Assembly: GCA_051453625.1 (NCBI GenBank)
Contig: JBOZIK010000001.1
Span: forward strand, 69,367,403-69,431,402
Source of the DNA: Welwitschia mirabilis
Taxonomy: Eukaryota > Gnetophyta > Gnetopsida > Welwitschiales
DNA: 64,000 nucleotides
Reading direction: 5' to 3'
Below, piece by piece: positions 1-11,344 of the stretch (its first letter is position 1; every line of letters begins with the position of its first letter). A model generated the notes under the pieces. The model searched no databases. It was not told the DNA's origin and saw nothing but the letters and a program-made list of their open reading frames with translations. The position numbers and the translations under genes were made by a program.

Positions 1-1854
1 GGGAACATTATAAAATTAATAACTTATTAAATAAGAGCTTTCTTTCTCATCTTTTTTTATGTGTTGTATTTTTAAATTCATATTTTACTTTTAGTTTTTA
101 TTTGCATTAAAATAGATTTGATTTGTATTTAAAAAACTTTTACTAAAAGGGAAAAATATATTAAGGGATTTTTTTCGGTATAGGTTTTGTTTTACATAGT
201 ATCATCACCATTTTACTTTTTATTACTTATCTTCTATTTTTCATAATCCAAACTAAATTATACTATGATCATGATTAATTCCTTTTTTTTACATAACAAA
301 AGGCCTTAAATAACTAGAGATAAAATGAAAGATAACTGGCTTCATTAGCTTTCTTGTGAACTCTACTTTATAGTTTCTTCTATAACCTCTATTAGAAACA
401 TAAATTCTTTTTTGTTCTTGAGCTACCTATGAAACATTTTTATCTTACATGCATTCATCACATGATGAAAATGATAGATTTACTAGAATCGTAACTAGTA
501 GAAACATGGATTCTAAGACTAATAATAATAATGAATAGAAAACTCTCTTAAGGAAATAATCACATGAAGAATCCCATGAGAAGTGTTGTTCAGCTAAATT
601 GTATGTATTTAATAGGGGTATTTTAAGTAGGTTTGTATGACATTAGATAGGTTTATGATAAGTTTTAATGATAATAGAGAACTAAGGCAAATGTCACAAA
701 AATATGAAATCTTCATTACATTTTATAGAATTTAAAGAAATTTATAATACTTTCTATATAAAGAAATAATCTTGAAATTAAAGAGGCTCATGCAATATAA
801 GAAAACTTTACAAAAGCCCATCATCCACCTAATCATGTAGATAACTATACAGACAATAGAAGTACTAGAGCTAAGGAGGATTCTTATTGGGTTAATCTAG
901 TAGCTGATGTGGATCTTATATGATGTGGCATAATCTCTTGTAATGTCCAGATGACTAATAGGATAACACCTTAAAATAATGCTTTATCAAACTTCACCAA
1001 ACTCTGATTATGTATCTTACATCTTCTTGTGCAACTATTAGGATTATTAGCACATCTATTAGTGTTTGCTGATTTTAGAGTATATTTTTTAATAAATACC
1101 TACTTTAGTATTGACATCATTTTCATCTTCTTTAGCACCGAAAATTCTCATAATAGGATATTAAAGGATAACAGATTCATCCATTATTGTTTTAGAGATA
1201 TGTCTTCCTTAGTGTCAAGCTGTGTATCTTTCATTGAGGTGCTACTACATTGTAACATAGACGTTTGATATACTTTAATTAAAACTTTAATTTTCTTTTT
1301 ATATCTTTTATTATGTGCATCTCCTTATGGTTTATATTGATTTTTATTTTATGATAGCTTCATTGGTAATATAGATCATGAGGTCAACCTTTGTTAAGAT
1401 TGACATTATTAGTTTAGATGCATTGCATTTTATTCCCAAATTAACTTTGCTTTGTTTTCATATTCAATTTGATAAACTTGATAGCTTAGGTTTCTCTTGA
1501 TTTGGTGACCATTTTCCTTGATTTATCTAGATTATATAATGCTGATCTCTATAATAGGTTGATTTGGTAATTAGGTAGAAGCTGCATTTAGAATAGGGCT
1601 TGTATTTCATTTACATAGTGTGTTCATTTGAATTGTTATTTTCCATTGTTATTTTTTAAGCTTATATATTATAAAGTATTTTATTTTTAAAATTAATTCT
1701 TCTTTTTCTAACATGTTACTTTGATGGAATTATGGCATTTAGGTTTCTCTCATATATATTGGCATATTGTGTTATGTAATACATATGTGTGTGTGTGTGT
1801 GATTTACCAAATTAGTTTGAGGACATAATATTTACATAAATATGCACCATAACA
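1..1854 (+). mobile_element. Putative 5' LTR (3' portion) of Athila-type gypsy element A
   Basis: AT-rich sequence with no credible coding frame. I assign it to an LTR only because it ends in ...ACA immediately before a decayed tRNA-Asp primer-binding site at 1858 and is followed by gag and protease relics on the same strand. The left LTR border is not visible and may lie outside the window, so part of this stretch could be unrelated DNA. A short (TG)8 tract lies at 1,786-1,801. Inference from order of parts, not from a matching second LTR. Confidence 0.4.
1786..1801. repeat. (TG)8 microsatellite
   Basis: Perfect TG dinucleotide run directly visible, inside the putative LTR of element A. Confidence 0.9.
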
Positions 1855-1857
1855 TCT

Positions 1858-1875
1858 TGGTCCCATTACTGGGGA
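1858..1875 (+). other. Decayed primer-binding site (tRNA-Asp type) of element A
   Basis: The 18 bases TGGTCCCATTACTGGGGA match the tRNA-Asp-type primer site used by Athila elements (TGGCGCCGTTGCCGGGGA) at 13 of 18 positions. Four of the five differences are C to T or G to A changes, as expected from cytosine deamination. The position, just 5' of gag remains, supports the reading. Confidence 0.6.
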
Positions 1876-2539
1876 AGGCTACTTAGATTTTAAGGATTGT
1901 CACTCCTTATATAAGTTCTTTAAATTTTGATTTAGCTATTTATTAGTTGTAGCATTATATTCTTACAGTAGAAACATAGGTTTATCTTTCTAAATTTTTC
2001 ATTTTGCATTTCCACAATAATACCTTATCATCTCCATTATCATTCATATGACCTATAGCAATAACATCTGAAAACTAGATCATTTCATTTTTATAAGAAC
2101 TAGGGTTTTTCTCATATCATCCCCTTTATCGTTTAGATGACTTAGTGAATGATGGTTATTTTTATTCTATGTTATTTCATTATTCTATTTTTCTATGTTT
2201 TTCATTTTTGAGGTTTTTGTATCTACTTTTATCTAGGTATACTATCTAGATGACCAAAGAGACGACACTTATGAGAATAGAATTGAGTATGTTGGGACAT
2301 GATAAACTCTAATAAAATAGTAAAATATCAGAGAGAGTAGCTATTAATTAAAGAAAACATCCAAGAAGTTTTAATTAACTATGAACTTATCCTAGGTACA
2401 CACACCTTAAGTACATAAAATATTCCAAGAATTAAGCAAGAATATTTCTACATTTATTATTATTTTTAAATCTAATTTTTTAAAAGAAATTTTTTAAAAC
2501 ATATTTTAGAAGAAAATCTTTTTATTATAATGTCAAATT

Positions 2540-5361
2540 TATCATAAAACAAAAACAAGTTGCTTCACCTAATTCCCTATTATGATCAAAAACTCTACTA
2601 CCCTCATAAATTCAAACACCAGTATCATCCTTAAAGAACTAATTGTAAATAAGAAATGTAAAATCCATAACTCTTTTAACCTACCTAGTAATGATATTAA
2701 GTTAAGAAATTTAAATACTTATTCTATTTTTAATATAGAAAATGATGAAGATCCCCTCTAACATATAGCCAACATCAAATTATTAGTGCTTACTTTTAAA
2801 AATGCTAAAAAAAGAATTAGTAATCATAATTATATTGTTATTTTTTATGTCACTTTAAAAGGAAAAGTAAAACTATGGTTAATAACTATTCTACATAAAA
2901 GCTTAAAAACATGAAATCAAGTTCAAGAAGCATATATAAAATGATTATGAGTAAAAAAACCATGAGAAAAAGAAAGAAAGAGGTAACAAATTTCTAATAG
3001 TAACCTAATGAAGATCATCTTTCCACTTATCTTTTCACTTGTGAATAATTTTTCATTACTATACATTCTAATCCTTTTGATGCATTTACCTAAGAAGAAT
3101 TAATAGATTATTTCTATAGTGAACTTAATAGCCAAACCAAATAACTTGTAGATTTTTCATGTAGAGTAAATTTGATGAATCTCACATTATAAAATGGATA
3201 GAGATTATTAGAAGAACTTGTAAAAGGAAGTCAAACATGGCCTAAACTAGTACCTAAAAAAATCATACTATAGGCTAAATTATAAAAGATCTTAAAAAAG
3301 TAAAACAAGAAAAGCAGGAAGTGAAAGCAAAAAAGAAACCAATAAATGTCATTAAGGATTTTACAACAACACTAAAAAAATACACTCAAATAATCTTAGA
3401 TGCAAAGGTGAAAACTGAAAAGAGTGTGGTCATGATCCCAACTTGTGATTTATGTGAAGACTACTATCATGTAATAAAAGAGCGTCCTTTATTGTATATT
3501 TACAAAGAAAATATTTATGAAAAAGTATGTGCATTCAACCAAAAGTCTTTAAACTTTAGAATACTAAATCAAAACCAAAATCATAATAAAAAGCAATTCA
3601 ATCTAGGATAAATGAAAAACCAACTTTTCAGTTCTTAAATACAAATTTAAGAACTTTCAAGAAAATCATCCAAAGTTTTAACCATTTACAAATATAAGAA
3701 TTCTAACTTTTAAACAAATAAATCAAACTTTCAATCAAGTAACTCAAATTATCAAGTAAGCACATCAAATTCATAAAATCAAAATGATCCACATAGAAAT
3801 TTCATTAATGAGTTAAGAAAATCTTAAGAGAAGATAAATTCAAACATTGAAAATCTTATTAATATTCTTTAAGAAACTATTCTTGCTAATCAAATACAAC
3901 AAGGATTGCTTGCAACACAACCTCTACTAAATTCTAATAAAATAATAAAAGATTGTAAAGTTATGATAAGAAGTAGAAATGATACAATACTTGCTACCTA
4001 TGAGGATTTAAATTTTTAAATTAATAAGAATGACAGAAAAGAATAGGATATTGAAATATTAGAAAATCATAATTTTCCTTCTCCTTTACGTGATAATCTT
4101 AATAAGAGTGGCTCTTCTAAAGATAAAGGTAAGAAGCCTACTACTACTTGGCTTGATAGACTAAAAACCAATCCTACTTTTGATGACTATTTTAAAGCCT
4201 TAATATAAAACATGAGCATAAGCTTAACTTTTGGAAAAAAAATCACAAGAAAATACTAAATATCCTAAGTTATTAAAAGATCTAATTTTAAAAAAATAAA
4301 AATGAACTATATCTATCAAAGTTTTCCTAGCCCAATCTATAACGAACTTAGTCTTATAAAAATGTCTAAAATTTAAGGATCCAGGGGCAAAAATAGTTAA
4401 TATCATATTAGAATAAAATAAAAGAATAATAAAGAATTAATTGATATAGGAGTAAGTGTTAACATTACGCTTTTACACATTTATCAATGACTTGGTTTGG
4501 AAAGTAGAATTGAACCTATACAAATTGTCTTAAAATTGGTAGATAAATTAGTGAAGAAACCTTTAAGAGTAATAAAAGATTTTGTGATTCAAATTAAAGA
4601 AGCATTCTATCTTATAGATTTGGTTATGATTGAAGTTGAACATAATGAATGTTATCCACTACTTTTAAATAGAGCATTTTGTACAATAGCCCATTGTAAT
4701 ATTGATACAATAACTAGAATAATGGAATGTCACTTAGGAAATAAAAAGTTTATCATTAGAGTTTCTGATGCTATTGAAAAAGATTTAGGTGATAAAATCA
4801 ATATTGAAATAGAAATTAAGATAACTCTATTTTTATAGCATCATCCACTTAAAGAGATATGGATAAGGCTTCATAAGCCTATCTTGTTTTATAATCCACT
4901 TGAAGTAGATAACTTGAAAGCTTTTGATGATAATCCACTTAACTATGAGCATTTAGGAACTAATTGTTTTGATCAGGAAACTAAAGAAACTAAAAATAAA
5001 ATTTGTAAACAAGTTTAACATCTAAAAGTAGCTAAGAATTTTTATTTTGAGGAAGGTCACTCCCCATAATCATCTAGATGATAGTCTAAGCTGATAATCA
5101 ATTTTGATGAAAGTTTAATAGAAAATAAAAATCTAAATTTAAATTTGAAACCTTTACCTAGTGAACTAAAATATATCTTTTTATGTGATGACTAAAACAA
5201 ACCTTTAATAATAAATGAGAATCTTTTTTCTTAATAAGAATCAATTTTAATCTTACTTTTAAATTCTAAGATTAACACATTTTTTTGGTTTAACAAAGAT
5301 TTAATAGTCATTCCTACTTCCATTATGTAACATAAAATTTACCTTGAGGATAATGCAAAAC
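2540..5361 (+). pseudogene. Ty3/gypsy (Athila-like) gag-protease relic, element A
   Basis: Broken capsid and protease region. Around 2,850-2,945 a gag helix survives (KGKVKLWLITIL, then a TGA where a Trp is expected, then NQVQEAYIK). A nucleocapsid CCHC zinc knuckle is visible at 3,444-3,485 as C-x2-C-x4-H-x4-R, its last Cys changed to Arg. The aspartic protease runs from about 4,435 to 4,840: the active site reads DIGVSVN in place of D-[ST]-G, followed by flap and core segments over a 113-codon open stretch (4,497-4,838). Frame changes and stops throughout show it cannot make protein. Reverse transcriptase is not reached; the element is lost at the small unit and gap starting at 5,362. Lineage assignment rests on the protease pattern and the tRNA-Asp primer site. 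Confidence 0.75.
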
Positions 5362-5577
5362 TGTTATAACCCACATTTTGTNNNNNNNNNNNNNNNNNNN
5401 NNNNNNNNNNNNNNNNNNNNNNNNNNNNNNNNNNNNNNNNNNNNNNNNNNNNNNNNNNNNNNNNNNNNNNNNNNNNNNNNNCCACAATTGGGGTTTCAAG
5501 TAATTCAATATTTTTCAAATATTTCATTAAACATAAACCTGTAAATTTATAAAAAAAGCAAAAATGTGGATGTGACA
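5362..5577. mobile_element. Small unit with LTR-like terminal inverted repeats, containing a gap
   Basis: The left end reads TGTTATAACCCACATTTTGT. The right end, read on the minus strand, is TGTCACATCCACATTTTTGC. Both closely resemble the LTR start of the chromovirus family further right (for example TGTCATATCCTACATTTTGT at 54,321). The unit is therefore bounded by 5'-TG...CA-3' inverted ends 216 bp apart, 100 of which are N. It could be a small inverted-repeat transposon, a head-to-head pair of LTR stumps, or a collapse created at the gap. No coding capacity is visible. Confidence 0.4.
5382..5481. other. Assembly gap (100 N)
   Basis: Exactly 100 N, typical of a scaffold gap of unknown size. 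Open frames drawn across it are artefacts. Confidence 0.98.
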
Positions 5578-5589
5578 CTACCACTACTA

Positions 5590-5975
5590 GAAATATAGGA
5601 TTTTAAGGCATTTCTAAAATGCCTTAAAAGGACTCAAAAAATCCCTTAAATAAGTTTAAGACATTTTGTTAGAAAACCCCATAAAAAGCATGATGTTAAA
5701 AGCCTAAATGCTTTGAAGGCATTTCTAAGGTGTTCTAATAAACAGTGCCTTAGAAATTTATTTGAGGCATTTGTATGTAAAATGCTTAATAGGATTTTAA
5801 GGCATGTTTTAATATAAATACCTTAATAGGCTTTTAAGATGTTTTTTAATATAAAAGCCTTAAAAAGTTTTCAACACATTTTACAAAACAAATGCCTCAA
5901 ATCAATTTTGAGGCTTTATTTACATGAACATCTCAAAATGTTTTGAGGCATCGTAGCAAATAGATGCCTTAAAAT
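5590..5975. repeat. 5' subterminal repeat array of the CACTA element
   Basis: Roughly fifteen copies of a TTTAAGGCATTT-like motif occur in both orientations, for example ttttaaggcatttc and aaatgccttaaaag near 5,598-5,630. Spacing is irregular at about 20-40 bp. The same motif family recurs only at the opposite end of the element, near 14,460-14,690. Confidence 0.8.
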
Positions 5976-6622
5976 ATGTAACTCTTTCAAAAAAAAAATA
6001 AAACAAAAGAAAGAAAGAAAGAAAAATCCTAGTGGAAATGAACCACTTGATTCCATTAACCTAGAAATTTTCTTCCAGTGTTTCAAAAATATTATTATAT
6101 TTAACTTGACAATAAGTCATTTTTTTCTTAATGGTTTATAGTGATGTTTTATTACAATGTCTATTATAGATTTAAGCTACATTATGAAGTACCAATAGTT
6201 AATAAAATATCTAGAAAAACATGAAAATAGATTTTCAATTAAATAAAGCATTATACTATAGGCATCCCATGGGTAATCTTAAGTAAGTTTACAAATTCTT
6301 GAATTCATACATTAATGTTCCCTAAAGTGTTCTTTCAATTCACTAACTTATTTAGAAGATGTAATGGAAAATATTAATGTATTTTAACACTAAACTATTA
6401 GTATATTATGTTGTTTTATTTGAAATTCAGATTATGTGTTTCTAATTTTAGATACTAGGATTTTCAATAAAAATAGTACAGCAATTAAGAAGCAAGATTC
6501 CAATGGGAACTACATCTTACTTGGAAAAGGTTGGAGCTATTAGATCATTTAAGTGCCAAAAGTTAAAAAATGAAACTCCAATTAGAAAAAAAAGGAACTT
6601 CAATTATAAAGTAGATGGATTA

Positions 6623-6770
6623 CTTATTCAGAGATGTAAGACTGATCAAGATCATCCACAATAGGTGAGAGAGTGCCATCATAATCAAGGAAAACAACAA
6701 TTTCTTTGCCTTTTAAGAAATTGGGATCCTAGAAAATGGATATAGATGGATGTTCATTCTGAATTACCAT
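6623..6770 (-). pseudogene. TPP: Trehalose-6-phosphate phosphatase exon fragment captured in the CACTA element
   Basis: Read on the minus strand, this stretch contains the family signature KGKEIVVFLDYDGTLSPIVDD, of which DYDGTLS is HAD motif I with its nucleophile Asp and acid/base Asp intact. It is preceded by NEHPS, matching the usual HPSAL segment, and ends in a short SYISE like the usual FMS-containing segment. One in-frame TAG interrupts the segment between HPS and KGK, and the reading ends in TAA next to a GT that may be the old splice donor. TPP dephosphorylates trehalose-6-phosphate in the cytosol and so tunes a sugar signal. Only this one exon is visible; HAD motifs II-IV were not found, so the fragment cannot encode an enzyme. 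It is a captured host exon. Confidence 0.85.
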
Positions 6771-9700
6771 CTAATGTAATACCCATAAGAAAAATAGACA
6801 TCTAAAAGAAGATTCATAATCATAATCATTTTCATAAGTAAAGACTATTGATCCATGTCAACTAAAGGCTATATGTATAGCCTTATTATATAAGTTGTTT
6901 TCTTATCTATATGAGTGGAAGACAAAGCTTTTATTGCTTGTATCGTATTCTTAATTCTTTCTTCCACTGCAAGGAATTTGGTAATAAGTCTTCTTACCCT
7001 TCATGCTGAGTTTTATTACAAATGACTTGTAATAGAATTAGATAATCAAAATCAAATAAGGAAATAGTTGTAGTTCATAATTCATAATCACAATAAAAAG
7101 TTTTAGAAAATAGTCAAAATTCTTAGGCAAATATTGTAATCATTAAACTCTTTTCACTACTAAATTAGATATTAAAAAAATAATGAACTATAGGCCTTAT
7201 TTTAGAATTAACTATTTTCTAATTATAATAAAAAATGGGATTAGATTCTATCACATAGAAATAACATGAACAAAATTACAATTCCAAGAGTTTTTCTAAC
7301 ATGTAGAAATCCTAGATTGGATAGGATAAAATTATAAAACCACCATGAATAAGAGGATTTCAAAAGATAAATTTTAAGAAAATAATCTAGTTTTTGAAAG
7401 TTAAAAATCAAGATCTACATTACCATCATCTCAACCACTAATTCTAATTAGAAGCTTCATAACTGAGAAGCAAATATTTTATTGGATCATAAGAATTAAA
7501 TCAGAGATAGTCATAATTAAATTTATGCAAAGAGGAAAAGTAGGTATAACTTGCAATCCAAAAGAAGCTTTCATATATATTTGTATGGATGTATAAAACA
7601 TTGCCTTCTTTCATAAAAATAAACTCAATGATGACCAATTTTCTCTTAGGTTTTATAAGGTAAAGCATCTGATATAAGATAGTATATAATTTGTTTCCTA
7701 AAAGTATTATTCAGTATTTTATATATATATTATTTAGTTATGCCTTATGGATTGTAGCATAATTGTGATTAGGAAGCTAATCATATTTATCACTCATAGA
7801 TTTTGCCCATTAGTTCCTCAGTGTTCTTATTTCCTTTAATCAAGATAACAATTAAGATAGGTTAGTTGTCTCTTTTTTATGAAGAGAACCTTTTGGCAAA
7901 TCTATGGGATAGGTCATAACCATAATATAAAAGTTATAAGAAGCATAAAAAACTATCTAATTGATGCTTCATAAAACCTTTCACATCATAAATTTAGTAA
8001 AGTTGTTTAAATTTAAAGGATATTATGGATCTAACGTAATAGAAAAATTAAGGTTACATAAAAGTAAAGTCCATATCTCTTTGAAACACTATAGATAAAA
8101 CTAAATTAGCTATTAAACAACATCCTAGTTCAAAATCCTTCTACCCTTATAGTGCCTAATATTCAATAATTAAAACTAGTATATTTAGAGAAATGTAATT
8201 AAAAAGATCATTTGAAACACCATGATTTACCATTTCAACCATTTATTTTGCAAGTTGTATGCCTTTAATTTTTATAACTGCTTATGTCATACTTCCTCCT
8301 AATAATAAGGATTTACTTCTATATAAGAATAACCATATACAAATGTTTCCTATAAAAGTCCCATATAGTATATAAAGTCAAAAGAATTTAAGAATAAAAG
8401 ATGTAATAAAACCAATAGGGTTTCAAACATTATTTTTATTTCAACATTTCTTGGAGTTTGTAAGAAGATGTAATGCCAACCAACAGTATTGAGGATTAAA
8501 GATAAAAATAGATAGGTTGTTCAATTTATTATAGAATGTAAAAGTTTTTTTATTAGGGCATACTCTTCATGAAAACTTTTAAATCCACTCTATAAGAAAA
8601 CCAATATATTCTAGTGCAATTAGTTAGGTTACTAAGTGGGTAGAGATGATTCCAACTATTACTAGTGATACAAGAATTGTGTGTAAATTCATAAAATATT
8701 ACAGTTCCCTTTGGGATAATCCCTATGATATAAAATAAATCCCCTTAAATGAGATTTTTCATTAATTTATAAAGTCAATTTAGCATGCTATTTAGGATAA
8801 AGCGTTTATCTGTTTATCAAATTCATCCCATTTATCTAACTAGTTAATTTGATAGTTAATTTTCTTTCTAATTTATTAATGTATAAGATTTCGCATACAG
8901 CCATCACTCCTAGAAATAGAACTCTTTATTATGTAAATATTATCTAATTTTCATCAAATCTCTTTCTGCTAGTAAATATTTATCTTCATATAATTAGTAG
9001 CTAACATATAAAGATAGTCTTAATTGATACAAACTAATGTTAAATTCATTATTTGAAACTAATTTTACCTTTTGTAAATTTTCTTTGTTATTCTAATTCT
9101 ATCTTTATCTCATCTACCTTGCATGGATCATATTATGCATGAATGAATAAAAATAAAGTTTTAGATACATCTATACATTCTTAGTTATCTAAATTATATG
9201 GTTGCTTGTTCAAAAGCCTCATGTTGTAAAGGTCAAATATGAATCTATGCAACCTTAAATCTACATAAAGACTAATTTGGTAGTAAGATCTAGATAAGAT
9301 AAGCTACTTAAGTTTAGGTGTGAAGTATGGTTAATTTTTCATACAATTGTCCAAACCAATATAGAATTTATTTTGTTCTATGTTGTACTATTTTGTTTTA
9401 CTTTCTAGCTTTATTTTGTGGATGATGATAAGACTATCTTTCTCTTAGTTACATAAGCACTTTGTTGAAGCATTCTTATGATGAGGGCTTTACACAGTGG
9501 AATCCATTTTATTGGAGTGTTATTATGGTATTAAATATTCTATGTATTATATTATATAGTCATAAGAAGATTAGTTTAATATAGACTTTTTTTGTGTCAT
9601 TTAACTGTGATAAAAAATTATAACCTTATCTGTTGAGTGGTATTATCATCTTTCTAATAGACTTTAGCTATTCTTTCCAAGGCTCTTGTAACTATTTTTA

Positions 9701-9787
9701 GTATTATTACATTAAGTTTTTTTTTAAAGAGAAAAGCAAAAATGGTATATAACCATTTATAATAGTATAGAAATCATAGGACCATAC

Positions 9788-11344
9788 CATGGCAAGATTA
9801 GATATAAATGAATCATGTTTTGTAATATATTTCTGAAATGTTTTTTTTTGAAGTGCCCTCCTTGTCATTAATTTGATTCTTCATTCTATAGGTTTTATCA
9901 GTCTCATATAGTGATGTAAATAACCTAGACCAAAAAGCTCTTGAAACAAAAGTAGAATCACATTTAAAGACAACTATGCATTCTTTTCAAAAGAATTTAA
10001 ATATCTATTTGACTTAAATTGGCATTACTAAATGAATATTTGCATTGAAAAACTTGTGTAGGAGTTAGATAAAATAACAAAACAATTAAAACATTGGGAT
10101 TGCAACAATTACTAGATAGAAACATGGTAATTTACAAAATACTTATGGAATTTTAAAATAACATCCTTCTCCCAAAATGATATTTTTTGTGAGTATGTAT
10201 ACATTTCTAAACTCTATTTTTATGTGACCATGAGGAGCATCATCAAAACCAAAAAATTAAAAGATCTTTTTATGTGGACCTCATGGGTTTCAATAGGTAC
10301 TAAGACCTTTGATTACTACTTATGCTTTGAAGTAGTAGGATCTGCATATTAAATCTTAATGAAATAGCATAATACACATAACATCATGATGTTTATAATC
10401 TCTAGTGAAGTAAATGAAATGTAAGAAAGAAACATTAGGAATGGAATTATGCGAAATCTTATGTCTAAAACCTATAATAATGATAAGCAATAAAATAGTA
10501 ATAAGAAAGAAAACATATTAAAATTTATCTTTATCATATTATCTTATAAAAGCATTATATTTTTACACATTCATTTATGAAAACAATATTCTATAAAATG
10601 CACACAGTTTGCAATAGCATTATGTTAATTAAGAGTGATTTAAATAGTAAATAACATAAGTTTTATAACTACATATCTGACATTAAGTTTCATAGATGTT
10701 AGTAATGGAAACTTTATTTAAGTTAAGGAAAAAAAATTTTTTGATGAAAACATTAGACATGTCCTCATTTTTTCTAGGAATCCACTACAAAATAAACTTG
10801 ATTATCAAAATCAACTTGAAAATGAGAATTATATCACTCCATTAGACAACCATAAATATGTAAGAATGTGACTAATATCTAAAACATACTAGTTACGAAT
10901 GAACTACATTATCAGTTGTTAACATGTGGATTCTCTTCCATAATATCACCTTTATATTGAGAGTAAAATGCAAAAGTAAAGGCCTAAAGGGAGCAAACAT
11001 ACATGATGTCATACATCATAATACAAATGATTAATTAGAAATATTAAAAGTTTTATGTTTATGTTTTCATGAAAATAAATCATGTTATATTTTATTATTA
11101 ATTTATACATTGGTCTCATGTATGGTTAGTACTAGCTTGAGATAGCAAATTAGATTGAAATTTAAAATTAAAAAAGTCATGCTATAAACTTAAAAGCCTT
11201 TCATGATTAGAAAATTTTGAGTTTTTATCATGTAAAGGGAATATATGTTTTATAGATACCATGATAATCAGAATTTTCCATCTTGGATCCATTGCTCCAC
11301 TGGTCCATCATTTTTTACCATTAATGATGTGATGTTCTCCATTC
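9788..11344 (-). pseudogene. IBR3: IBR3/ACAD10-type acyl-CoA dehydrogenase gene fragment (three exons) captured in the CACTA element
   Basis: Three minus-strand exons appear in the right order with introns kept. Exon at 11,260-11,344: HHIINGKK, a TGA for Trp, then WTSGAMDPR, with AG acceptor and GT donor. Exon at about 10,143-10,341: SKHK, two stops for Gln-Gln, then LVPIETHEVHIKR, a 1-base frameshift, FGFDDAPHGHIKIEFRNV and KNIILGEG, ending in TAA (from CAA) at a GT donor. Exon at 9,788-9,941: LGYLHHYMRLI, RRAL, FISNLA, ending at a GT donor. These are hallmark segments of the C-terminal acyl-CoA dehydrogenase domain of plant IBR3 (peroxisomal, linked to indole-3-butyric acid response). The N-terminal kinase-like domain and the last exons are absent. 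Retained introns show capture from genomic DNA rather than from a transcript. Confidence 0.85.

Noticed and set aside
1029-1268. A 79-codon hydrophobic open frame.
   Set aside because: AT-rich chance frame in non-coding DNA with no recognisable domain.
6440-6570. SKIPMGTTSYLEK on the plus strand and ILVSKI on the minus strand, both reminiscent of the TPP C-terminus.
   Set aside because: The matches are short, overlap each other on opposite strands, and the plus-strand one is opposite to the clear TPP exon at 6,623-6,770. Chance similarity is likely.
9886-10015. Plus-strand open stretch of about 41 codons (VLSVSYSDVNNLDQKALETK...) after an acceptor-like TTCTATAG, first taken for a captured exon.
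   Set aside because: The opposite strand of the same bases encodes LGYLHHYMRLI, a conserved IBR3 segment with proper splice signals, so the plus-strand frame is its shadow.
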